Positions 1-6,088 of a stretch of DNA of 6,088 nucleotides are shown here, piece by piece. Each line of letters begins with the position of its first letter. The stretch's first letter is position 1. The translations under genes and the position numbers were made by a program. The notes under the pieces were generated by a model. The model ran no database searches. It was given only the letters and a program-made list of their open reading frames with translations, and was not told the origin of the DNA. The DNA lies in NCBI GenBank assembly GCA_021817355.1, contig JAKAVI010000209.1:1-6088 (forward strand), read 5' to 3'. The stretch comes from Pseudomonadota bacterium (GTDB lineage Bacteria > Pseudomonadota > Alphaproteobacteria > Micropepsales > Micropepsaceae).

Positions 1-764
1 ATGCAGCCCTGGCCGCCGCGCAGCAGCACGCCGAGGCTGCGCGCGCGGATAGCCAGCGCGTGCAGGCGCTACAAAACTACACCCGGGTGACCTCCCCGCT
101 CGACGGCGTTGTCATCTGGCGTTATTCCGATACCGGTGCTCTCATCCAGGGTGGAACCAACACCAACACAACCGCTCTGCCCATCGTACGCGTCTCCCAG
201 AGCGGCCTGCTTCGCCTGCGTTTCCCGGTCCCCGAGGATGATGTCAGATACATCCAAAAGGGAGACCCGGTCGATGTGCGGGTGGACGCGATCGAAAGAT
301 CCTTCACGGGCAAGATCGTGCGCTTTACCCGCAACGTCAATTTCGAAACGCGCACCATGGAGACCGAAGTCGATGTGCCCAATCAGAATCTGAGCATTGC
401 TCCAGGCATGTATACAAACGCCCACCTGACACTGGCCACTCTTAGAAATGTGGTTACCATTCCCGTCGAAGCCCTGATTCTGAAAGGACAACAGGATACC
501 GTCTACGTGGTCGATAGCAACGGCCGCGTTCATATTCGCAACGTCCAGGTGGGTCTAAGCGGACAGAAGCTGGCTGGCATCAGCAGCGGACTCAACGTGG
601 GCGACCAGGTGATGGTCGGCGGTCAGGCGAAATACCAGGATGGCGAAGTGGTAAGTCCCCAGGTCATCTCTTCCCCTGCTTCGGAAACCTCGGAGGTCAC
701 GGGCGGCATGATCGATATGAAAGCCGAACAGGCGGTTACCAATGCCTCGCTTGCTCCCGACTAA
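1..764 (+). CDS. RND efflux periplasmic adaptor (HlyD/AcrA/MexA type), 5'-truncated
   Basis: This is the membrane-fusion subunit of a tripartite RND pump. It links the inner-membrane permease to the outer-membrane channel across the periplasm. The frame is open from the left edge (first full codon at base 3), so the signal peptide and N-terminal half lie outside the window; about 253 residues remain. Fragment residues 1-28 are Ala/Gln-rich and look like the returning helix of the alpha-hairpin. The second half of the lipoyl domain follows (TSPLDGVV, residues 30-37). The beta-barrel comes next, with LRLRFPVPEDDV and the family-typical PGMYTNA at about 134-140. The membrane-proximal domain (VTIPVEALI, then a glycine-rich GLNVGDQVMVGG) is near the C-terminus. 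The gene ends with TAA, 101 bp before the permease start, which fits one operon. A GTG at base 60 is internal to the hairpin and not the start. Family assignment is firm; the substrate is unknown. Confidence 0.94.
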   Translation, partial: AALAAAQQHAEAARADSQRVQALQNYTRVTSPLDGVVIWRYSDTGALIQGGTNTNTTALPIVRVSQSGLLRLRFPVPEDDVRYIQKGDPVDVRVDAIERSFTGKIVRFTRNVNFETRTMETEVDVPNQNLSIAPGMYTNAHLTLATLRNVVTIPVEALILKGQQDTVYVVDSNGRVHIRNVQVGLSGQKLAGISSGLNVGDQVMVGGQAKYQDGEVVSPQVISSPASETSEVTGGMIDMKAEQAVTNASLAPD

Positions 765-850
765 AAAGGTGCCTCGGCAAAGACAGGATCGACTCCAACG
801 TAAGGTGCCTGAGTGCAGGTATTTGATGTCCTTGTTCGGCCAACCGCGAC

Positions 851-856
851 AGGAGA
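851..856 (+). promoter_or_regulatory. Ribosome-binding site of the RND permease gene
   Basis: AGGAGA lies 9 bases before the ATG at 866 and supports that start. An ATG at 826 is in another frame. The start gives a normal RND N-terminus: a short basic stretch followed directly by transmembrane segment 1. Confidence 0.75.
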
Positions 857-865
857 ACTGGCGTA

Positions 866-3800
866 ATGCCTAAGTTTGCCCTTAAATTTCCGTTCTTCAT
901 TATCATGCTGTGCCTGATGGTGGCGCTGGTTGGTACCTTCACTGTCACCAAGATGCCGGTCGATCTCTTTCCCGCGATCGATATGCCCGTGGTCGTGGTA
1001 GCTACTTTTTATAACGGCATGCCCCCGCAGCAGATTGAAGCCGATATCACCGACACCTTCGAGCGTTTCTTTACGCTCGCCTCCAACGTCGACCACAGCG
1101 AATCGCGCTCGATAACCGGCGTCAGCCTGATCAAGATCTACTTCAAGCCAGGCACCGACGCCAATGCAGCACTGAGCAACGTAGCCAATCTGGCAATGGC
1201 CGACCTACGTCGCCTGCCCCCCGGCACCCTGCCACCGGTGGTGTTGGGCATGACCGCCTCCACCCAGCCCGTCTGTCTGGTCACGCTGCAGGGCAAGGGC
1301 TTGAACGAAACCAGCCTCAAGGACCTCGCCCAGTTCGAGGTGCGTGACCAGATCTCGAACGTGCAAGGCGCTTCCGTACCCCAGCCATTTGGCGGCACCT
1401 ATCGCCAGATCCAGATCTATGTCGATCCGCTTAAGATGGAAGCGTATGACCTTAGCCTCGACGATGTCGTAAATTCCGTAAACCAATCTAACTTGATTCT
1501 GCCCGCGGGCGATGTCCGCATTGGCAGTAAAGATTACAACATCTACGCTAATAGCCAGTTCCCGAATGCCAAGATGATGAACGAGATGCCGATCAAATCG
1601 AACGGCAACGGATCGGTGCTGGTGGGAAACATTGGCCGCGCAGAGGATTCCGGAGCGCTGCAATATAACATCGTGCGTATCGACGGCCAGCGTTCCGTCT
1701 ATGTGCCCGTCTTCAAGCAGGGCGGCGACAGTAACACCATTACCATCGTCGATGGAATGAAAGAGGCCATCAGCCACCTGGTCGACGTTCCTCCCCAGCT
1801 CAAGACCGCAGTCGCTTTTGATCAGTCCGTCTTCGTCAAGCTGGCCATCAACAACCTGATCAAGGAAGCCAGCATCGGTTTGGTGCTCACCGGCATCATG
1901 ATCTTGATCTTTCTTGGCAGTCCGCGCGCAACCTTCGCGGTTATGCTGTCAATTCCTCTCTCGGCGCTGGTGTGCCTGCTCATCACAAACCTCATGGGCG
2001 GATCCATCAACACCATGCTTCTGGGCGGTTTGGCACTGGCCTTCAGTCGCCTGATTGACGACTCGGTGGTGGTGCTCGAGAACATCTTCCGGTTCATGGA
2101 GATGGGCATGCCACCCCGCGAAGCCGCCGAAAAAGGCGGCATGGAAGTCTCGCTGGCGGTGCTGGCGGCGACATCGACCACATCCATCGTCTTCTTCCCT
2201 GTCGCCTTCCTGACCGGCATCAGCAAGTACATCTTCACCCCCCTGGGATTGGGCGTGGTGTTTTCCATCTTCGCGTCCTACTTCTTCGCCATGACGGTGG
2301 TGCCGCTCTTCTGTGCCAACTTCGTCCACCTGCACCACGAAGAGGGCGGCGAATCGATCAACGGCAACGGCCACCGCAGCTGGTTCCAAACCTTCATCGG
2401 CCGTTTCAACGAGCATTTCCAGCGCTTCCTCAATAGCTATGAGCGCCTGGCCTTTCGCGTCCTGCGCCAGCCTGCCTTCACCGCCTCTGTCCTGCTCGGC
2501 GGTTTGGCGCTGCTGCTCTTCGGGCTGTTTCCCTTCCTTGGCCGCGCCTACTTCCCCCGTACCGATCCCGGGCAGTTTGTGATTAACGTTCACATGCCCA
2601 GCGGTACCCGTATCGAGGTCAGCAACCAATACATCGCTAAAGTCGAGAAGGTCATCCGCAGCGTGGTTAAGCCGAAGGACCTCGACATGATTGTCTCCAA
2701 CATCGGCGTCTATCCAGATCTCTCCTCAATCTTTACGACCAACGCCTCGATGGATACCGCTTTTGTGCAAACCAGCCTCAACGAAGGCAGCAGCATCGGC
2801 AGTTATGAGTACATGGACCGCGTACATGCAGCGCTGGCCAGTCAAATGCCTGAACTCTCCTGCTATTACCAGGTTGGCGGCCTGATCGATGGAGTCATCA
2901 ATCAGGGTTTGCCCGCTCCCATCGATATTCAGATCGGCTCGATGAACATGGTGGGAGCCTTTAACCTGGCTGAGAATCTCGCCGGCAAAATCAAAACTTT
3001 CCCGGGAGTAAGCGACGTCTACATTCCCCAGGATTTGAAGTACCCCGGAATCGCGCTCGATATCGACCGGCAAAAGGCCAGCCTGATCGGCCTTTCCGCG
3101 CAGGACGTGGTGAACGATGTCATTACCGCCATGACCTCGGATGGAATGATTGCACCGAGCTACTGGATTGACCCGAAAAGCGGCAACAATTATATGGTCA
3201 CCGTACAGTACGCGAATAGGTGGATCAATAACATGTCGATGCAGGACTTTGAGAACATCCCTTTGCGCGGGAAGCATCCGCCTGGATACAGTCCTGTGGA
3301 AATCGGCCGCATGTCGGATAATATGCCAAACAACTTTTTCAAGAGCGACCATAGCGCCGGCTTCACCCCGCTCAGTTCGGTTGCGGATCTTCAGCTCATT
3401 AACACGCCTACGGAAGTCGATCACTACCAGATTCGCCGCGTAATCGACATTTATGTCGCTACAAAAACCGAGGCATTGAACCGCGTCGGCGCCAGAATCA
3501 ACAAGCTGCTGGCCTCCACGAAGACAGACCGCAACACTGTTTTGACAGTACACGGGGCGGTCGTAAATATGAACCAGGCATTTAAGGAATTCGGCATTGG
3601 ACTCGTGATCGCGGTATTGATGGTCTACCTGATTTTGATGGCCCAGTTCCGATCGTTCATCGATCCCTTCATTATCCTCATGGCCATCCCTCCCGGCCTG
3701 CTTGGCGTGCTCCTTATCCTGCTCATTACCGGCAGCACGCTCAACATCATGTCGCTGATGGGAGTCATCATGATGACCGGAATCGTCGTCTCCAACAGCA

Positions 3801-4111
3801 TTCTGATTGTCGAGTTTGCCGGCATCCTGCACGAACAGGGAGAACCGCTGCTGGAGGCGGTGGTGCATTCCTGCAAGATCCGCCTGCGGCCGATTCTCAT
3901 GACGTCGATGGCAACACTACTCGGCATGATTCCCATGGCTCTCGGGCTGGAAGCCGGAAGCGAGCAATATGCGCCGCTGGCCCGTGCGATCATCGGCGGC
4001 CTGGGACTCTCCGTTGCAGTCACCGTATTCCTCGTGCCCGCCGTCTATCTCATCATCCACAACCGGTCGAGCGTTGAATCCAAAACTCTGGAAATGGAGA
4101 CCCATGCGTGA
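866..4111 (+). CDS. RND efflux permease (AcrB/HAE1-like inner-membrane proton antiporter)
   Basis: This 1081-residue protein is full length for the RND family. It should act as a proton-driven trimeric exporter in the inner membrane. TM1 is at about 9-27, followed by PVDLFPAID. The first periplasmic porter/docking region spans about 34-330, with TM2-6 at about 334-500. TM7 is near 536-556, the second periplasmic region covers about 560-905, and TM8-12 run from about 909 to 1067. The proton-relay aspartate pair is present in LIDDSVVVLEN (D398, D399). R1006 and T1013, in IRLRPILMTS, match AcrB R971 and T978. The site matching AcrB K940 is serine (S976, in VVSNSILIVEF), which differs from AcrB itself. 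The DD pair fits drug/hydrophobe exporters better than CusA-type metal pumps, but the substrate cannot be read. The gene follows the adaptor, and its stop overlaps a possible GTG start at 4108. Confidence 0.96.
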   Translation: MPKFALKFPFFIIMLCLMVALVGTFTVTKMPVDLFPAIDMPVVVVATFYNGMPPQQIEADITDTFERFFTLASNVDHSESRSITGVSLIKIYFKPGTDANAALSNVANLAMADLRRLPPGTLPPVVLGMTASTQPVCLVTLQGKGLNETSLKDLAQFEVRDQISNVQGASVPQPFGGTYRQIQIYVDPLKMEAYDLSLDDVVNSVNQSNLILPAGDVRIGSKDYNIYANSQFPNAKMMNEMPIKSNGNGSVLVGNIGRAEDSGALQYNIVRIDGQRSVYVPVFKQGGDSNTITIVDGMKEAISHLVDVPPQLKTAVAFDQSVFVKLAINNLIKEASIGLVLTGIMILIFLGSPRATFAVMLSIPLSALVCLLITNLMGGSINTMLLGGLALAFSRLIDDSVVVLENIFRFMEMGMPPREAAEKGGMEVSLAVLAATSTTSIVFFPVAFLTGISKYIFTPLGLGVVFSIFASYFFAMTVVPLFCANFVHLHHEEGGESINGNGHRSWFQTFIGRFNEHFQRFLNSYERLAFRVLRQPAFTASVLLGGLALLLFGLFPFLGRAYFPRTDPGQFVINVHMPSGTRIEVSNQYIAKVEKVIRSVVKPKDLDMIVSNIGVYPDLSSIFTTNASMDTAFVQTSLNEGSSIGSYEYMDRVHAALASQMPELSCYYQVGGLIDGVINQGLPAPIDIQIGSMNMVGAFNLAENLAGKIKTFPGVSDVYIPQDLKYPGIALDIDRQKASLIGLSAQDVVNDVITAMTSDGMIAPSYWIDPKSGNNYMVTVQYANRWINNMSMQDFENIPLRGKHPPGYSPVEIGRMSDNMPNNFFKSDHSAGFTPLSSVADLQLINTPTEVDHYQIRRVIDIYVATKTEALNRVGARINKLLASTKTDRNTVLTVHGAVVNMNQAFKEFGIGLVIAVLMVYLILMAQFRSFIDPFIILMAIPPGLLGVLLILLITGSTLNIMSLMGVIMMTGIVVSNSILIVEFAGILHEQGEPLLEAVVHSCKIRLRPILMTSMATLLGMIPMALGLEAGSEQYAPLARAIIGGLGLSVAVTVFLVPAVYLIIHNRSSVESKTLEMETHA
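4096..4110 (+). promoter_or_regulatory. Orphan translation start signal (GGAG + GTG) overlapping the permease stop
   Basis: GGAG at 4096-4099 lies 8 bases before a GTG at 4108, which overlaps the permease TGA as GTGA. This is the usual arrangement of a coupled downstream gene. The frame opened by the GTG runs only to a TGA at 4309-4311 (67 codons) and resembles no protein I know. I infer that this is the surviving start signal of the mostly deleted second RND gene. An ATG at 4104 is only 4 bases from the same GGAG and is less well placed. Confidence 0.4.
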
Positions 4112-4135
4112 GCGAATTTCACACCGCTGGTTCGC

Positions 4136-4315
4136 CCCATGGCGCTGGGTCTGGAGGCAGGCTGCGAACAGTACGCGCCGCTGGCGCGAGCCATTATCGG
4201 TGGATTGGCTCTCTAGGTCGTCGTCACTTTCTTCCTTGTGCCCGCCGTGTATCTCGTCATTCGCGGCCGGAGAGAAAGAAAAGCCGCCATCGCCGGGAGT
4301 GTGGAGAATGAGTAA
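4136..4315 (+). pseudogene. Remnant 3' end of a second RND permease gene
   Basis: Read in the same frame as the permease, this stretch begins PMALGLEAGCEQYAPLARA, continues through TM12 (VVVTFFLVPAVYLVI) and ends in a basic tail with TAA at 4313-4315. Without gaps, 37 of the first 45 residues match permease residues 1023-1067. The matching DNA (4136-4270 against 3932-4066) differs at about 34 of 135 bases, mostly silent third positions, so it is an old diverged paralogue and not a fresh duplication. A TAG at 4214-4216 stands where the permease has Ser; one change from TCG would explain it. Similarity stops abruptly upstream of 4136, and there is no start or other RND sequence in this frame, so about 95% of the gene is gone. 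The remnant overlaps the start of the outer-membrane factor by 8 bases, an arrangement typical of intact RND-OMF operons. It is very unlikely to make a working protein. Confidence 0.87.
4295..4299 (+). promoter_or_regulatory. Ribosome-binding site of the outer-membrane factor gene
   Basis: GGGAG lies 8 bases before the ATG at 4308 and decides that start. It sits inside the RND remnant, so this part of the dead gene may be kept because the next gene needs it. A second GGAG at 4303-4306 is too close to 4308 and too far from the next in-frame ATG (4323) to be a better choice. Confidence 0.65.
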
Positions 4316-5792
4316 GAAAACAATGAGAGTTCCCTGCGCCGCATCTGCGGCATTTGCCGCCATGGCTATTTTCGCGGGCGCCACCTGCACGCGCGCACAG
4401 CAGAAGCTGCCCGATGCGCCCTCCCTCAACGTGCTCGCTGCAGCGACGCAAACCGCGGCCGCCCCGCAGGTCGGCCAAAATCCCGCCGCGCTCGGCCCCG
4501 GTCTGCCGCCTACCCAAACCACCCCGCCGGCGAACGCCAATGCGATTCACGTAGGGTCGCAGAGCGTCGGCCCCTCCCTTACTGTGGAACAGGCCGAGCA
4601 GATCGCCATCCGCAGGAATCCGAACATCAGCGTCGCGCGCCTGCTTGCACTCGCCCAGGGGCAGGTGACGCGCGAGGTGCGCTCCGCCGATATGCCCCTG
4701 GTCTTAGCCAATCTCACCGCGGTGGGCGCACATTACAATAGCCGCCTGACCGCCGAGGGCACCCTCAACAGTCCCCGCGTCCTGGACAAAGCGGCCGGCG
4801 GGTTGTCCATCAGCCAATTGATCACCGACTTTGGTCGCACCCGTAACCTGATCAAGAGCGCGCAATCCAATGCCCGCGCCCAATTGGAAAGCGAGCACGC
4901 CACCGAACTCGACATCCGCCTCGCTGTCGATCAGGCCTTCTATCAGGCACTCACCACGCAAGCCATCCTCAAGGTGGCACAGGAAACCGTAGCCCAGCGC
5001 GTAGCCACCGGAGATCAGGTCAACGCTCTCACCCGCAGCAAGGTAAAATCCGAACTCGACCTCAGCTTCGCCAACGTGCAGGTGTCGCAAGCCAACCTGA
5101 TGCTGCTGAATGCCAAAAATAACGAACAGGCCGCAATGGCCGCGCTCAACGCCGTCCTAGGCTCCGACCAGGACCAGCAGTACACCCTGGTGGATGAGAC
5201 GAGCGGCACGCCCCAGCCCGCCCCCACCGACGCCGAAACGCTCGTGCAAACCGCATTCCAGCAGCGTCCCGACCTGGCCGCGCTGAATGACCAATACCTG
5301 TCGGACAGGCATTATGCCACCGCCCAGCGCGACCTGTGGTTCCCCACGGTTTCCGCACTCGGTGCTACCGGCGCCACCCCAGTCCGGGATGACTTGATCA
5401 AGTCCAACTGGTACCTCGGCGCCGGAGCCAACATCAACATCCCGGTCTTCAACGGCTTCCTGTTTAACGCCGACACCAAGGAAGCCCGTTATCGCGCCAG
5501 CGCCGCCCAGGAGCAGATCCGCAACCTGCGCGATATGGTCGCCCGCGACGTCCGCACCGCCGTTCTCAACGCTCAAACCGCATTCCAGCGCATCGGTGTC
5601 ACCCAGGACATGCTCAACCAGGCCAACTTCGCTCTTGACCTGGCCCAGGCCCGCTACAAGATCGGCCTCAGCAGCATTGTCGAACTTACTCAGGGTCAGC
5701 TCGCGCAGACCCAGGCCGAGATCGATTACACCAACGCGCGCTACACCTACCAGACCGCTCTCGCCGAATTGCGTTACGAGCTCGGCCAGTAA
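4308..5792 (+). CDS. TolC-family outer-membrane efflux protein
   Basis: This is the outer-membrane channel of the RND pump, 494 residues, a normal length for the family. Residues 1-30 form a signal peptide: basic MSKKTMR, an Ala-rich hydrophobic core, and likely cleavage after TRA30. A Pro/Ala/Gln-rich linker covers about 31-89 and opens with KLPDAPS. The first OEP repeat starts at about 90 (SLTVEQAEQIAIRRNPNI) and includes ISQLITDFGRTR (D174) and long Ala/Gln-rich helices. The second repeat starts near RPDL (320-323), has NIPVFNG at about 377-383 and the signature ARYKIGLSSIVELTQGQ near the end. The frame is open upstream into the permease gene, but only the 4308 start combines a ribosome-binding site with an N-terminal signal peptide. 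There is no clear lipobox: C27 follows GAT. The cognate adaptor and permease lie upstream. Confidence 0.95.
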   Translation: MSKKTMRVPCAASAAFAAMAIFAGATCTRAQQKLPDAPSLNVLAAATQTAAAPQVGQNPAALGPGLPPTQTTPPANANAIHVGSQSVGPSLTVEQAEQIAIRRNPNISVARLLALAQGQVTREVRSADMPLVLANLTAVGAHYNSRLTAEGTLNSPRVLDKAAGGLSISQLITDFGRTRNLIKSAQSNARAQLESEHATELDIRLAVDQAFYQALTTQAILKVAQETVAQRVATGDQVNALTRSKVKSELDLSFANVQVSQANLMLLNAKNNEQAAMAALNAVLGSDQDQQYTLVDETSGTPQPAPTDAETLVQTAFQQRPDLAALNDQYLSDRHYATAQRDLWFPTVSALGATGATPVRDDLIKSNWYLGAGANINIPVFNGFLFNADTKEARYRASAAQEQIRNLRDMVARDVRTAVLNAQTAFQRIGVTQDMLNQANFALDLAQARYKIGLSSIVELTQGQLAQTQAEIDYTNARYTYQTALAELRYELGQ

Positions 5793-5818
5793 ACCGGGCA
5801 GTGATCCGGCCAGTGATC
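5783..5818 (+). repeat. Three tandem 12-bp units across the end of the outer-membrane factor gene
   Basis: Three adjacent units read CGGCCAGTAAAC, CGGGCAGTGATC and CGGCCAGTGATC. The first carries the gene's final GQ codons and its TAA stop. Because 12 is a multiple of 3, units two and three place TGA stops in the same frame at 5802 and 5814. The likely origin is replication slippage; a function as backup stops is only a possibility. Confidence 0.7.
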
Positions 5819-5823
5819 CAATG

Positions 5824-5860
5824 ATGAGCGAGCCTCCAGCCCCGCCTGGGACTCGCTCAT
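5824..5860. terminator. Inverted repeat between convergent genes, candidate bidirectional terminator
   Basis: ATGAGCGAG (5824-5832) pairs perfectly with CTCGCTCAT (5852-5860). Inside, CCAG (5836-5839) can pair with CTGG (5846-5849), giving a long interrupted hairpin. It lies 31 bases after the outer-membrane factor stop and includes the stop codon of the opposing apt gene. Neither side has a clear T-run, so intrinsic termination is uncertain; the position between convergent genes is the best argument. Confidence 0.45.
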
Positions 5861-6088
5861 TCGTCGTAGTGCAGCAGGCTGAAAACGTCGTACTCGGGAA
5901 AACGCGCGCGGCCCTTCAGAAAATCCAGTTCCACCGCAAAGGCCAGCCCCGCAATCTCCCCACCCAGTTGCTTCACCAGCTTGACGGTTGCTTCCATGGT
6001 GCCGCCCGTCGCCAGCAAATCGTCCACCAGCACCACACTCTGCCCCGGACGGATCGCGTCCTGGTGAATCTCCAGCGTGTCCGAGCCG
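5857..6088 (-). CDS. apt: Adenine phosphoribosyltransferase, C-terminal part
   Basis: This enzyme converts adenine and PRPP to AMP and pyrophosphate in cytoplasmic purine salvage. Only the last 76 residues lie in the window; the start is beyond the right edge. The fragment begins [16 protein letters not shown] and continues into the PRPP-binding motif [13 protein letters not shown] (fragment residues 18-30, about 5998-6036), with the two acidic residues and the ATGGT loop intact. The following segment ([22 protein letters not shown]) and the C-terminal LLHYDE fit the end of bacterial Apt. The [10 protein letters not shown] form together with the upstream LEIH is typical of Apt among type I phosphoribosyltransferases, though a close relative cannot be fully excluded from a fragment. 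It converges on the efflux operon, and its TGA stop lies inside the shared hairpin. Confidence 0.92.
   Translation of the reverse strand, partial: GSDTLEIHQDAIRPGQSVVLVDDLLATGGTMEATVKLVKQLGGEIAGLAFAVELDFLKGRARFPEYDVFSLLHYDE

Noticed and set aside
766..821. Two copies of AAGGTGCCT (766-774 and 802-810) and a weak hairpin (806-821) between adaptor and permease
   Set aside because: The repeat is only 9 bp, and extending the hairpin relies on G-U pairs with no T-run; both are within what chance can give. I see no promoter here.
2726..3868. A 380-codon open frame on the - strand, opposite the permease
   Set aside because: It is fully antisense to a well-supported RND gene, is His/Asp/Arg-rich without recognisable domains, and fits the shadow frames common opposite GC-rich genes.
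3932..4270. Recent tandem duplication of the permease 3' end
   Set aside because: About 25% DNA divergence concentrated at third codon positions shows long separate evolution under selection, and the tail's C-terminus beyond 4270 does not match the permease end.
4108..4311. A small independent protein gene between the permease and tolC
   Set aside because: Its start and stop overlaps look gene-like, but nearly all of it is the RND remnant read out of frame, so the peptide is not a real product family. The frame is kept only as a possible translation relay.

Overview
The window carries most of a tripartite RND efflux operon on the + strand: the 3' part of a periplasmic adaptor gene, a complete inner-membrane RND permease, and a complete TolC-type outer-membrane factor. 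A convergent, partial adenine phosphoribosyltransferase gene (apt) follows on the - strand. The DNA is fairly GC-rich. The three-part pump implies a diderm bacterium. The outer-membrane factor has the segment LPDAPS just after its signal peptide, which I associate from memory with secreted proteins of Acidobacteriota (Terriglobales type). The taxon is an inference of moderate strength.

Layout: 1-764 adaptor C-terminal part; 765-865 a 101-bp gap with a ribosome-binding site at its end; 866-4111 RND permease (1081 aa); 4112-4307 a degenerate stretch; 4308-5792 outer-membrane factor (494 aa), followed by a small 12-bp tandem repeat and a hairpin; 5857-6088 apt on the - strand, running off the right edge.

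The main unusual point is the stretch between the permease and the outer-membrane factor. Bases 4136-4315 encode a second, diverged copy of an RND C-terminus: 37 of 45 residues match residues 1023-1067 of the intact permease, with about 75% DNA identity and mostly silent differences. An in-frame TAG interrupts it. I read it as the tail of a second RND gene that once lay between the present permease and tolC and was mostly deleted. A good Shine-Dalgarno sequence and a GTG codon overlapping the permease stop (4096-4110) may be the start signal of that lost gene. The remnant still supplies the ribosome-binding site of the outer-membrane factor.

The three + strand genes together would form one cell-envelope-spanning efflux machine. 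The permease takes up substrate and proton, the adaptor bridges the periplasm, and the TolC-type channel provides the outer-membrane exit. Substrates cannot be told from the sequence. The apt gene is purine salvage and is unrelated in function. No promoter, RNA gene, mobile element or CRISPR array was recognised.
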